Origin: Microbacterium testaceum
Lineage (GTDB): Bacteria; Actinomycetota; Actinomycetes; Actinomycetales; Microbacteriaceae
Direction of reading: 5' to 3'
Length of the DNA: 42,366 nucleotides
NCBI RefSeq assembly: GCF_001476285.1
Contig: NZ_LDRU01000002.1
Location: 1-42,366 of the forward strand
Position 1 is the stretch's first letter. The number at the start of each line of letters is the position of its first letter. Position numbers and translations under genes: made by a program. The notes beneath the pieces are model-generated. The model was not told the DNA's origin and ran no database searches. It saw nothing but the letters and a program-made list of their open reading frames with translations. This document shows positions 25,272 through 34,061 of this stretch, piece after piece.

Positions 25272-26171
25272 CTACGCGACGGTCGTGCCCTGATGGAAGA
25301 GGCACCGCGGGTCGGGCGAGACGGTCCACAGTGACGACCGGCGGCTCACGCGACCGTCGAAACACAGCACGTACTCGAGCAGCACGATGTCGGACGCGAT
25401 CGTCCGGGCCGCACGTTCCGTGATCGTCCCCGGCGCCTCGCCCGGCTCGTCGCTCAGTGCTTCGATGATCGCTCTCTTGGTCCAGCGGCGTCCGGACTGG
25501 CCGATCTCGACGAAGGCGTCGTCGAGCAGTCGGTCGACATCGGCAGGGACGCGGCGGACGGCCGGGTCGAGCAGACGTTCCTCCGCGGCCCAGGCTGTCG
25601 CGACCAGCGCATCGGTGTCCCCGACGCGGAACCGTGTAAGGGTGCTCGGCACAGGGGTCGTGCGCCCGGAGAGGTGGTCGCGGCGCAGCACGCTGTAGGC
25701 GACGGATGCCACGGGCTCAGCGCCCTCGACCGGCCACCCGTCGCGGTAGTACGCCTCGCACACCCACCCTCCGCGCTCGAACGCGCGGCGCATCGCGAGG
25801 TTGTCCTCACGTGTCTGTCCCTCGAGCCGGAGGACATTCGCCCGGGTCGAGAACACGCGATCACGCGCCAGCGCGAGGGCCGTCGTCCCGAAGCCGTGCC
25901 CGCGCCAGACCTCGGCGAGGCGGAGGTCGATCATGGCCGTGGCGTCCCCGAGGTCGTCGAGCCGGACGAGCCCGACCCGGCCGCGGTCGCCGTTGAGCCA
26001 GTGGGCCTCGATGTCGTCGCCGTGCCACACGCCGTCATCGATCGCCCGCTCCACGTCTGGAGCCGTCAGGCGCGCTCGCACGTGGAAGGGGAAGACGTTC
26101 GTCGTGAGGAAAGCGATGAGCTCCGCGCGGTCCCGCCTCGACGGATCCATGGGGGTGAGCGACAGGGACAT
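25272..26171 (-). CDS. GNAT acetyltransferase fused to DUF4440-like domain
   Basis: 299 residues. The N-terminal ~165 residues are a RimJ/RimL-type GNAT domain: FLTTNVFPFHVRARLT, then LRLAEVWRGHGFGTTALALA (acetyl-CoA loop), then NLAMRRAFERGGWVCEAYYRD. The C-terminal ~120 residues match the SnoaL/DUF4440 (NTF2-like) pattern (ALVATAWAAEERLLDPAVRR through WTKRAIIEALSDE to WTVSPDPRCLFHQGT). ATG 26171 lies very close to a GGTGGGGGA SD; a GTG at 26198 is the alternative. Substrate unknown. Confidence 0.8.
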   Translation of the reverse strand: MSLSLTPMDPSRRDRAELIAFLTTNVFPFHVRARLTAPDVERAIDDGVWHGDDIEAHWLNGDRGRVGLVRLDDLGDATAMIDLRLAEVWRGHGFGTTALALARDRVFSTRANVLRLEGQTREDNLAMRRAFERGGWVCEAYYRDGWPVEGAEPVASVAYSVLRRDHLSGRTTPVPSTLTRFRVGDTDALVATAWAAEERLLDPAVRRVPADVDRLLDDAFVEIGQSGRRWTKRAIIEALSDEPGEAPGTITERAARTIASDIVLLEYVLCFDGRVSRRSSLWTVSPDPRCLFHQGTTVA

Positions 26172-26206
26172 TCCCCCACCGTAAACACCCGCACGCACCG
26201 ACGCCG

Positions 26207-26242
26207 AGGGCCCGGACGCCGAGCGGGTGGCATCCGGGCCCT
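26207..26242 (-). terminator. terminator of the LLM oxidoreductase gene
   Basis: 14-nt arms (26207-26220 and 26229-26242) with an 8-nt loop, 12 nt after the leftward stop at 26255. The single mismatch is a G-U wobble in the leftward transcript but C-A in the rightward one, which supports leftward use. Confidence 0.65.
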
Positions 26243-26254
26243 GCGGGAGATCGG

Positions 26255-27295
26255 TCAGGCCGTGACCGACGTGGTGGTCGGGACCCAGCCGAGGGCCGGG
26301 GCGACGTGGCGCGCGAAGTTCTCGACGAGTCGGAGGTTGAACTCGACGCCCATCTGCGACGGGATCGTGAGCATCAGGGTGTCGGCGCTCATCACGGCGG
26401 CGTCGTTCTGCAGCTGCTCGACGAGCACGTCGGGGGTCGCGGCGTAGGTCTTGCCGAAGGTCGAGCGCATGCCGTCGATCACGCCGATCTGGTCGCTGCC
26501 GGCCGAGCCGCCGAAGTACATCTCGTCTTCGGCGGTGACGATCGGGAAGATGCTACGGCTGACCGAGGTGCGCGGCTCGCCCTCGTGCCCTGCCTCGCGC
26601 CAGGCGGCGCGGAACGCGTCGAGCTGCTGCGCCTGCAGGAGGTCGAACGGCGTGCCGTCCGCCTCGGTGAGGAGCGTCGACGACATGAGGTTGACGCCGA
26701 CGCGGCCCGCCCACTCGGCGGTCGCCGTCGTGCCGGCGCCCCACCAGATGCGCTTCCGGAGCCCGGGGGAGTGCGGCTCGATGCGCTGCAGACCGGTGCC
26801 GCCGCCGAACGGGCTCATCGGGTCGCGCTCCGCGAGACCCTCGCCGTCGATCGCGCGCAGGAACAGGTCGAAGTGCTCGCGGGCGATGTCGCCGCCGCGC
26901 GGGTCCTGCGAACCCGTGTAGCCGAAAGCCTCATAGCCGCGCACGACCGTCTCGGGTGACCCACGGCTCACACCGAGCGCGAGGCGGTTGCCGCTGATCA
27001 GGTCGACGGATGCCGCCTCCTCGGCGAGCATGAGCGGGTTCTCGTAGCGCATGTCGATGACGCCGGTGCCGACCTCGATGCGCGAGGTGCGGGCCGCGAT
27101 CGCCGCGAGGAGGGGCATGGGCGCCGCCTGCTGGCGCGCGAAGTGGTGCACGCGGAACGAAACGCCGTTGACCCCGAGGTCGTCCATACCCTGGGCCAGG
27201 TCAATGGCCTGGAGCATCGAGTCGCCGGCGGTGAGCTGGCGACCGCCGCCGAGGGGGCCGTAGTGGCCGAAGGAGAGTGTGCCGAAGGAGCGCAT
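26255..27295 (-). CDS. LLM-class flavin-dependent oxidoreductase
   Basis: 346-residue luciferase-like TIM-barrel enzyme using FMNH2 or F420. Family landmarks are DLGVNGVSFRVHHFA, PMPLLAAIAARTSRIEVGTGV, RYENPLMLAEEAASVDLISGNRL and LGVSRGSPETVV. Similar proteins are annotated as alkanal monooxygenase-like. The substrate cannot be read from sequence. ATG 27295 gives a conventional N-terminus. Transcribed alone, divergent from the following hypothetical. Confidence 0.88.
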   Translation of the reverse strand: MRSFGTLSFGHYGPLGGGRQLTAGDSMLQAIDLAQGMDDLGVNGVSFRVHHFARQQAAPMPLLAAIAARTSRIEVGTGVIDMRYENPLMLAEEAASVDLISGNRLALGVSRGSPETVVRGYEAFGYTGSQDPRGGDIAREHFDLFLRAIDGEGLAERDPMSPFGGGTGLQRIEPHSPGLRKRIWWGAGTTATAEWAGRVGVNLMSSTLLTEADGTPFDLLQAQQLDAFRAAWREAGHEGEPRTSVSRSIFPIVTAEDEMYFGGSAGSDQIGVIDGMRSTFGKTYAATPDVLVEQLQNDAAVMSADTLMLTIPSQMGVEFNLRLVENFARHVAPALGWVPTTTSVTA

Positions 27296-27362
27296 GTACG
27301 GTGCAACGCGGCATCCGTCAATCTATTCCCACGCATGAACTTGCCGTGACACGATGCACAGG

Positions 27363-28112
27363 ATGGACGCGGATCACGGCAGCGAGCTCGAGCGTCTTCG
27401 CGCGCGGGCGTACGGTCCGAACGCCGACATCGAGGGCGACCCCGCTGCCGTCGCGCGTCTGCGTGAACTCGAAGACCTCGAGCGGATGCGCGCCGCCCCG
27501 CTCGAGGCCGAGGCCGAGACCGAGGCGGATCCGGGCGACGACGCCGACGTGCCCCAGCCGGACCCGGAACCGGAGGAGGCGGAGCCCGCCCCGCGGCGCC
27601 CCCTCCTCCGCTCACGTCGGCGCGTGTGGGTCGCGGCAGTGGCGGTGGCGGGAGTCGTGGCACTCACGAGCGCGGCGACTGCGGCCGGAGTCAGTGTCAC
27701 CGCGGTGGACCGCACCGCGGGGATCGCGCAGACGGACACCCTCACGGCCGATCCCGACGCGCAGCTCGGCTCGGCCGGCTACCTGGGATTCGATCCCGAA
27801 CAGACCCGGGGATTCGCCGACTACTACGGGCTGACGGTGTTCTCGGGCGTCTCGCAGATCGACTCCGAGGGCAATCAGGCGGAATGCCTCATCGCGCTCG
27901 ACACCAGCGAGGTGCGCGAAGCGGACTCCCCGCGCTCCGCGCCCCGGGGGATCCGGGTCGGGGGCTGCGGCGCCGGTCCTTTCCCGGCCAGCGTCGAGTT
28001 CATCGTGACGTCGTCGTTCCCCGAGCCGTTCCGCGCCCGCTATCCCGTGGGAACGGCGATGCAGTTCGTGCTCGACGACGGCAACGTCGGGGTCTTCAGC
28101 GCCGACGGTTGA
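27363..28112 (+). CDS. membrane-anchored hypothetical protein
   Basis: 249 residues in three parts: an acidic cytoplasmic N-terminus (about 1-75, Glu/Asp/Pro-rich, with ELERLRARAYGPNADI), one membrane helix (VWVAAVAVAGVVALTSAATAAG, about 85-106) and an extracytoplasmic domain with two Cys (AECLIALD and GGCGAG). An in-frame ATG at 27354 is an alternative start; neither has a strong SD. No family recognised. Confidence 0.75.
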   Translation: MDADHGSELERLRARAYGPNADIEGDPAAVARLRELEDLERMRAAPLEAEAETEADPGDDADVPQPDPEPEEAEPAPRRPLLRSRRRVWVAAVAVAGVVALTSAATAAGVSVTAVDRTAGIAQTDTLTADPDAQLGSAGYLGFDPEQTRGFADYYGLTVFSGVSQIDSEGNQAECLIALDTSEVREADSPRSAPRGIRVGGCGAGPFPASVEFIVTSSFPEPFRARYPVGTAMQFVLDDGNVGVFSADG

Positions 28113-28122
28113 GTCGACGAGC

Positions 28123-28223
28123 GGGGGCGTGGCTCGTCTGCATGACCGGTGGGGCGGGTGGGGCGCCCGGACCTCCGCGAGAGCACTCCCGCCCCTCGGA
28201 TCATGCAGATGAGCCACGCCCCC
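28123..28223. repeat. long palindrome with 23-nt arms and 55-nt loop
   Basis: 28123-28145 pairs with 28201-28223 with one mismatch. Each arm carries GGGGGCGTGGCTC / GAGCCACGCCCCC. It lies in the 147-bp gap between two rightward genes, so any role as terminator must spare or regulate the helicase gene. The large loop is itself G/C-rich. A dispersed element or regulatory RNA structure is possible. Confidence 0.85.
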
Positions 28224-28259
28224 ATCGGGCGAGACCCCGGCGGATGAGAGGGTGGAACC

Positions 28260-30791
28260 GTGACCCCCCTCCTCGAGCACGTGCCCGCCGGCAGCGATCC
28301 GGATGCCGTGTACCTCGGCTTCGTCGAGTGGGCGGCGTCGCGCGGCCTCTCGCTCTATCCCGCGCAGGACGAGGCGATCATCGAGATCGTCTCGGGAGCG
28401 AACGTGATCCTGTCGACCCCGACCGGTACGGGCAAATCGCTGGTCGCGGTCGCGGCGCACGCGGCATCCCTGTCCCGGGGCGGCCGCAGCTACTACACCG
28501 CACCGATCAAGGCGCTCGTGAGCGAGAAGTTCTTCGCGCTCGTCGACATCTTCGGGGCGGAGAACGTCGGGATGGTCACGGGCGACTCGTCGGTGAACGC
28601 CGATGCCCCGATCGTGTGCTGCACCGCGGAGATCCTCGCGAACCTCGCCCTGCGCCAGGGCGCCGACGCCGACGTCGACCAGGTCGTGATGGACGAGTTC
28701 CACTACTACGGCGAGGCCGACCGCGGCTGGGCGTGGCAGGTACCGCTGCTGCTGCTGAACCGCGCGCAGTTCATCCTCATGTCGGCCACCCTCGGCGACG
28801 TCGAGGACATCGCCGACGACCTCTCGCGCCGCACGGGGCGCCCCACCGCGCGGGTCACCGGCGTCGATCGCCCCGTGCCGCTGCACTTCGAGTACGCGCG
28901 CACCCCGGTCCACGAGACGGTGCAGGAGCTGCTCGACACGAAGCAGGCGCCCATCTACGTCGTGCACTTCTCGCAGGCCGCGGCGATGGAGCGGGCGCAG
29001 GCGCTGTCGTCGATCCGCATCATCGGGCGCGAGCAGCGCGACGAGATCGCCGAAGCGATCGGCGGCTTCCGCTTCACCACCGGTTTCGGCAAGACGCTCT
29101 CGCGATACGTCCGCGCGGGCATCGGCGTGCACCACGCCGGCATGCTGCCGCGCTACCGGCGGCTGGTGGAGACGCTCGCGCAGCGGGGGCTCCTGCGCGT
29201 CATCTGCGGCACCGACACGCTCGGGGTGGGTATCAACGTGCCCATCCGCACGGTGCTCCTGACGGCGCTGACGAAGTACGACGGCACGCGCATGCGTCAG
29301 CTCTCGGCGCGAGAGTTCCACCAGATCGCCGGTCGCGCGGGTCGTGCCGGGTACGACACCGCCGGCACTGTCGTCGTCATGGCGCCCGATCACGAGATCG
29401 AGAACGCCGCTCAAATCCTCAAGGCCGGCGACGACCTCAAGAAGCAGAAGAAGATCGTCCGGAAGAAGGCGCCGCAGGGCTTCGTCAACTGGACCGAGCA
29501 GAGCTACGACCGTCTCGTCGCGGCCGAGCCCGAACCGCTCGTGCCGCAGATGAAGCTCACCGCGGCGATGCTCATCAACGTCATCGCCCGCGGCGGCGAC
29601 GTCTTCGCCAACGTCCGGTCGCTCGTCTTCGACAACCACGAGCCGCGCGCACGGCAGTACGAGCTCGCCCGCCGAGCGATCGCCATCTTCCGCACGCTCG
29701 TGCAGGCCGGCGTGGTCGAGGCGGGGGCCGACGGCATCCGGCTCACCGTCGACCTGCAGCCGAACTTCGCGCTCAATCAGCCGCTGTCGCCGTTCGCGCT
29801 CGCCGCGATCGAGATGCTCGACCCCGAGGTCGAGCTCGGGCGGGGACCGGATGCCACGCCCCCGACGTCGTCGGTCGGCACCGGGCACTACGCGCTCGAC
29901 GTCGTCAGCGTCATCGAGGCGACGCTCGACGACCCGCGTCCGATCCTGTCGCAGCAGCAGTTCCGGGCGCGCGGCGAGGCGGTCGCGGCGATGAAGCGCG
30001 AGGGCATCGAGTACGACGAGCGCATGGAGCTGCTCGAGGAGATCACGTGGCCCAAGCCCCTCGACGAGCTGCTCGCGCAGGCGTACGAGGTGTTCGCGTC
30101 GAGCCAGCCGTGGATCCGCGACTTCGAGCTGTCGCCCAAGTCGGTCGTGCGCGACATGTTCGAGCGGGCGTGCTCGTTCGGCGAGTACGTCTCGCTGTAC
30201 CAGCTGGCCCGGAGCGAGGGGCTGGTGCTGCGGTACCTCAGCGATGCGTACCGCGCGATCCGCCAGACCGTGCCGGTCGACGCGCAGACGCCCGATCTGC
30301 TCGACCTCATCGCGTGGCTCGGCGAACTCGTGCGGCAGGTCGACTCGAGCCTGGTCGACGAGTGGGAGCAGCTCATCAACCCGGCCGACGACCCCACCGC
30401 CCCGGTGGTGCCGCCCGCGCCGCCGTCGATCCTCACCAACCGCCGCGCGTTCGTCGTGCTCGTGCGCAACGAGATGTTCCGCCGCGTGCAGCTCGCCGCG
30501 CTCCAGCGAGACGACGAACTCGCCGAGCTCGACCCGGACGTCGACTGGTCGGCGGCACTCGACGCCTACTTCGACGAGCACGACACGATCGGCACGGGCG
30601 GTGCCGCGCGGTCGTCGGCGTACGTCGACATCGACGAGTCGGCCGCTACCGAGGGCCTGTGGCGGGTCGAGCAGACGATCGACGATCCCGCGGGCGACCA
30701 CGACTGGCGCATCCGCGCCGAGGTGGATCTCGCCGCCTCCGAGGAGGAGGGGACGGCCGTCGTCCGCGTCACCGAGGTGCTGCGGCTCTGA
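28260..30791 (+). CDS. Ski2-like DEAD/DEAH-box helicase (DUF3516 type)
   Basis: 843-residue superfamily-2 RNA/DNA helicase. Motifs in order: I TPTGTGKS (53-60), II DEFH (145-148), III SAT in FILMSATLGD, then HHAGMLPRYRR, FHQIAGRAGRAGYD (motif VI, near 355). From about residue 400 comes a long C-terminal region (KKIVRKKAPQGFVNW onward) typical of the actinobacterial DUF3516 helicases. GTG 28260 follows GAGAGGGTGG. Likely RNA metabolism or repair; not a RecQ or PriA. Confidence 0.9.
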   Translation: MTPLLEHVPAGSDPDAVYLGFVEWAASRGLSLYPAQDEAIIEIVSGANVILSTPTGTGKSLVAVAAHAASLSRGGRSYYTAPIKALVSEKFFALVDIFGAENVGMVTGDSSVNADAPIVCCTAEILANLALRQGADADVDQVVMDEFHYYGEADRGWAWQVPLLLLNRAQFILMSATLGDVEDIADDLSRRTGRPTARVTGVDRPVPLHFEYARTPVHETVQELLDTKQAPIYVVHFSQAAAMERAQALSSIRIIGREQRDEIAEAIGGFRFTTGFGKTLSRYVRAGIGVHHAGMLPRYRRLVETLAQRGLLRVICGTDTLGVGINVPIRTVLLTALTKYDGTRMRQLSAREFHQIAGRAGRAGYDTAGTVVVMAPDHEIENAAQILKAGDDLKKQKKIVRKKAPQGFVNWTEQSYDRLVAAEPEPLVPQMKLTAAMLINVIARGGDVFANVRSLVFDNHEPRARQYELARRAIAIFRTLVQAGVVEAGADGIRLTVDLQPNFALNQPLSPFALAAIEMLDPEVELGRGPDATPPTSSVGTGHYALDVVSVIEATLDDPRPILSQQQFRARGEAVAAMKREGIEYDERMELLEEITWPKPLDELLAQAYEVFASSQPWIRDFELSPKSVVRDMFERACSFGEYVSLYQLARSEGLVLRYLSDAYRAIRQTVPVDAQTPDLLDLIAWLGELVRQVDSSLVDEWEQLINPADDPTAPVVPPAPPSILTNRRAFVVLVRNEMFRRVQLAALQRDDELAELDPDVDWSAALDAYFDEHDTIGTGGAARSSAYVDIDESAATEGLWRVEQTIDDPAGDHDWRIRAEVDLAASEEEGTAVVRVTEVLRL

Positions 30792-30906
30792 CATATCGTC
30801 CACATCAGGCAGGCGGGTGAAGTTCTGCACGGCACGACGATGACCCGCGCTCCGCAAGACGACGGTGGTCTACAGTCGGGGCATCCGATCGCGAAAGGAC
30901 CGCCCG

Positions 30907-31275
30907 ATGGAAACTCTCCCTTTGCTCTCGACGGCAGTCGGTTCGGTCGTGACCTTGTCTGTCGCGATCCTCGGCGGGACGAAATGGATGCTCGGTCGCG
31001 TCGAGCACCGTTCCGACGCCCGGTTCGCGGGGATGGATGCCCGCTTCGACCGTGTAGACGCGCGCTTCGACCGCCTGGAAGCCCGCACCGACGCGCGCTT
31101 CGCCGAAGTGGACCGCCGCTTCGCGGAGGTGGACCGCCGCTTCGCCGAAGTGGACGGCCGCTTCGCGGAAGTGGATCGCCGCTTGGCAGAGGTGGGAGCG
31201 TCTCTCGTGGACCTGAAACTCGGCGTCGCCCGACTCGAGGGTCCGCACCCTCCGTTTCTCATCGCCCGAGGCTGA
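30907..31275 (+). CDS. membrane-anchored heptad-repeat coiled-coil protein
   Basis: 122 residues. One N-terminal membrane helix (LLSTAVGSVVTLSVAILGGTKW) is followed by a tandem heptad array: three units of the DARFxxx type, a four-residue EART phase shift, then five units of DxRFAEV type (residues about 37-96). This reads as a parallel coiled coil facing the cytoplasm. DNA of the last five units is a 21-bp tandem repeat at 31090-31194. GAAAGGA is 8 nt before the ATG. Function unknown; scaffold or membrane tether is inference. Confidence 0.8.
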   Translation: METLPLLSTAVGSVVTLSVAILGGTKWMLGRVEHRSDARFAGMDARFDRVDARFDRLEARTDARFAEVDRRFAEVDRRFAEVDGRFAEVDRRLAEVGASLVDLKLGVARLEGPHPPFLIARG

Positions 31276-31341
31276 CCCTCTCACGCTGTGGTCTGCCGAC
31301 ACGGCACAACCGGTCGAGGGGCCGACCCGCCGCACGAACGA

Positions 31342-31373
31342 CGGATGCCGAGGCCCTGAGGCCCCGGCATCCG
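31342..31373. terminator. bidirectional terminator before dps
   Basis: 14-nt arms (31342-31355 and 31360-31373) with one mismatch around a CTGA loop, between the convergent coiled-coil and dps genes. GGATGCC and GGCATCC form the outer arms. Confidence 0.7.
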
Positions 31374-31389
31374 GTGTCTTCGTCCGTGC

Positions 31390-31950
31390 TCACGACTTGC
31401 GGGCGACGCGGTTCTCGGCGCTGACCATCCACGAGAGCTGCTCGAGGCGCTCGAGCACGCCGTGCAGGATGTCGGCGCTCGTGGGGTCTTCGTCATCGAC
31501 GTCGTCGTGCACCTCGCGGACCGTGCCGACGGTCGCGTCGAGGCGCTCGGTGATGAGGTCGATGACCTCGGACGTGTCGACCTCTCCCTGCGGGAACTCG
31601 GGCAGGGTGGTCGTCTCGGCGATCGTGTCGCTGCGCCCGTCGGGCAGCGCGTGCAGGGCGCGCATGCGTTCGGCGACCTCGTCGCTGAACTCGCGCGCGG
31701 CGTCGATGATCTCGTCGAGCTGCAGGTGGGTGTCGCGGAAGTTCTTCCCGACGACGTTCCAGTGCGCCTGCTTGCCCTGGATCGAGAGCTCGATGAGGTC
31801 GACCAGCACGGCCTGGAGGCTGTCGGTGAGTTTCTCCGACGCCTGGAAGCCCTTCTCGGCGTTCTGCTCGTCGGTCGTCTCGGGGCCGCTGCCGCCGCGC
31901 GCGGGGCGGCGACGGTTCTTGGTCGGGGTGTCCTTGGTGGTCGTGGACAT
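31390..31950 (-). CDS. dps: Dps family DNA-binding ferritin-like protein
   Basis: 186-residue mini-ferritin that oxidises and stores iron in a 12-mer and can compact DNA. The ferroxidase segment is clear: QGKQAHWNVVGKNF, then HLQLDEIIDAAREFSDEVAER, which has the HxxxDxxxD/E-type ligand spacing. The basic N-terminus (KNRRRPARGG) may bind DNA. ATG 31950 has AAAGGA at a good distance. Usual regulation is by oxidative or starvation stress; no PerR or OxyR box was found. Confidence 0.95.
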   Translation of the reverse strand: MSTTTKDTPTKNRRRPARGGSGPETTDEQNAEKGFQASEKLTDSLQAVLVDLIELSIQGKQAHWNVVGKNFRDTHLQLDEIIDAAREFSDEVAERMRALHALPDGRSDTIAETTTLPEFPQGEVDTSEVIDLITERLDATVGTVREVHDDVDDEDPTSADILHGVLERLEQLSWMVSAENRVARKS

Positions 31951-32200
31951 GCACGTTCCTTTCACTCGCGGTGTCAGCGACATTAGAGGTGCCGGCCGAC
32001 CGGAGGGCGGGGGTTGTGCGTCCTCGGGTGTCGCGGTAACCGGAAGCGGACGGCGCGGATCGTCGTCGAGCGCACCGTGGCCGCGAACGTGCCGTTGTCG
32101 CGGATCCCGCCGGTGCCGTCGACACGACACTCCCGTAGCCGCTCCCCGCCAGATGGACAACCCCGGCGTACCGAGACGGGAGCGTTCTTAGCGTGGGGAC
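31951..32200. promoter_or_regulatory. divergent intergenic region dps / GH15
   Basis: 250 bp with no convincing ORF. It must hold both promoters. No clear -35/-10 pair, palindrome or riboswitch was seen, beyond a weak TTCTTAGCGT-like -10 stretch about 20 bp before the GH15 start. Confidence 0.4.
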
Positions 32201-34009
32201 GTGCTCTCGACCCCGCCTCCGCCCTCCCGGCCGCTCCGCGACTACGCCGCGATCGGCGACGGGCGAACGGTCGCGCTGATCGGCCGCGACGGATCGATCG
32301 ATTGGCTGCCGCTGCCGAACATCCACTCGCGTCCGGTCTTCGCCCGGCTCGTGGACGAGTCCGCCGGCGGGTGCATCGAACTCGCTCCGGTGGGGGAGTA
32401 CGAGGTGACCCGTCGCTACATCCCGCGCACCAACGTGCTCGAGACCACGTTCACGACCGCGACCGGCGTGGCGACGCTCACCGACGCCATGGTCACCGGC
32501 ATCGCCGGCCGCCTGCCGTGGGCCGAGCTCGCGCGCCGCGTCGACGGGGTGAAGGGCGAGGTGGAGTTCGCCTGGTGCGTCCAGCCCGGCACCATGCTGC
32601 GCTCGGCCGCGCCCTGGACGGAGCGCATCGACGGCTTCTCGGTCATGCGCATCGGCCACGTCTCGCTCGCCGTGGTCGGTCACGAGCACGGCATCCGGGG
32701 AGAACCGGATGCCGGGAACGAGAGCATCGAGGGCGGCTTCACCACCGCGAAGGGATCGCGTCATCTCCTCGTGATCGCGGCGACCGAGGGCGAGCCGCTG
32801 CGGATCCCGGACGCGCAGAACGTCGATCGGGGTATCGATCGCACCGTGGACGGCTGGTCGACCTGGTCGGACGAGTTCTCCTACGACGGGCCGTGGGCCG
32901 ATGACGTGCAGCGAAGCGCACTCGCTCTGAAACTGCTGCTCTTCAGCCCCACCGGCGCGATCGCCGCCGCGGCGACGACATCGCTCCCGGAGAACCCGCG
33001 CGGCGGGAAGAACTGGGACTACCGCTACGCGTGGGTGCGCGACCTCGCCTACACGGCGCACGCGTGGGTGGGATTCGGGCTGCGCGAGGAGACGCACGCG
33101 GCGATCTCGTGGCTGCTGCGCACGATCCGCAAGAACGGTCCCGAGGTGCAGGTCATGTACACCCTCGACGGTGACGCCGAGATCGGGCTCGAGAAGCACG
33201 AGGTCCCCGGCTGGAACGGCAATCAGCCGGTGGTCACCGGCAATCCCGCGCAGGGCCAACTGCAGCTCGGTGTCTACGGCGACCTCATCGCCCTGTGCCG
33301 CACCTATGTCGAGGCCGGCAACCGCCTCGACATCCAGACCGGCCGTCTCCTCGCCGACGTCGCCGACCGGACCTGCGACCTGTGGCGTCGCGAGGACTCG
33401 GGCATGTGGGAGCTCCCGGAGCTCCGCCACTACACCTCGTCGAAGATGGGGTGCTGGAAAGCCCTCGACGACGCGCAGTGGCTCGCCGACGGCGGCCACA
33501 TCCCCGACAACGGAGACCGCTGGCGCGCCGAGCGCGACCGCATCCACGCGTGGGTCGAGGAGCACTGCTGGTCAGAGAAGCTCGAGGCGTACACGATGGC
33601 ACCCGGCACCGAGGATCTCGACGCCTCGGTGCTTCTGCACGCTCCCACGGGTTTCGACCGCGGTGAGCGGATGTCGAAGACCCTCGACGCCCTCACCGAA
33701 CGCCTCGGCACCGAGAACCACCTGGTCTACCGCTACACCGGCATGGACCAGGAGGAGCAGACCTTCGTCGCGTGTGCGTTCTGGCGGGCCACCGCGCTGG
33801 CCTGTGTCGGTCGGCACGCCGAGGCCATCGAGGCGATGGACGCCCTCGTCGCTCAAGCGAACGACGTGGGCGTCTACTCCGAGATGATCGCCGAGTCCGA
33901 CGGGGCGTTTTGGGGCAATCTCCCGCAGGCATTGAGCCACCTCGCCCTCATCAACGCCGCTCTCGTCATCCGCGATGTCGTGGATGCCGACGAGCTCGGC
34001 GGCCGTTGA
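32201..34009 (+). CDS. GH15 glycoside hydrolase (glucoamylase/trehalase-like)
   Basis: 602-residue cytoplasmic enzyme of the GH15 type that hydrolyses alpha-glucosides such as dextrins or trehalose. Signatures include RDYAAIGDGRTVALIGRDGSIDWLPLP at the N-terminus, NWDYRYAWVRDLAYT in the (alpha/alpha)6 barrel, GMWELPELRHYTSSKMGCWKALD with a catalytic-candidate Glu, and SHLALINAAL near the end. GTG start at 32201, with a modest SD. No signal peptide. The SDR gene lies 52 bp downstream in the same direction. Confidence 0.9.
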   Translation: MLSTPPPPSRPLRDYAAIGDGRTVALIGRDGSIDWLPLPNIHSRPVFARLVDESAGGCIELAPVGEYEVTRRYIPRTNVLETTFTTATGVATLTDAMVTGIAGRLPWAELARRVDGVKGEVEFAWCVQPGTMLRSAAPWTERIDGFSVMRIGHVSLAVVGHEHGIRGEPDAGNESIEGGFTTAKGSRHLLVIAATEGEPLRIPDAQNVDRGIDRTVDGWSTWSDEFSYDGPWADDVQRSALALKLLLFSPTGAIAAAATTSLPENPRGGKNWDYRYAWVRDLAYTAHAWVGFGLREETHAAISWLLRTIRKNGPEVQVMYTLDGDAEIGLEKHEVPGWNGNQPVVTGNPAQGQLQLGVYGDLIALCRTYVEAGNRLDIQTGRLLADVADRTCDLWRREDSGMWELPELRHYTSSKMGCWKALDDAQWLADGGHIPDNGDRWRAERDRIHAWVEEHCWSEKLEAYTMAPGTEDLDASVLLHAPTGFDRGERMSKTLDALTERLGTENHLVYRYTGMDQEEQTFVACAFWRATALACVGRHAEAIEAMDALVAQANDVGVYSEMIAESDGAFWGNLPQALSHLALINAALVIRDVVDADELGGR

Positions 34010-34061
34010 ACCGGCCGGGTATGTGACACCCGGCATCCATCCCCCATTGAAAGGACGTGTC

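Noticed and set aside
27612..30857. 1081-codon leftward frame opposite the helicase
   Set aside because: Mirror of the real helicase gene, with repetitive charged composition and no domain.
31090..31194. CRISPR array
   Set aside because: The 21-bp units are contiguous, in frame and encode a coiled coil; there are no spacers.
31951..32200. Riboswitch or iron box between dps and GH15
   Set aside because: No conserved aptamer core or Fur/PerR-like palindrome could be recognised.
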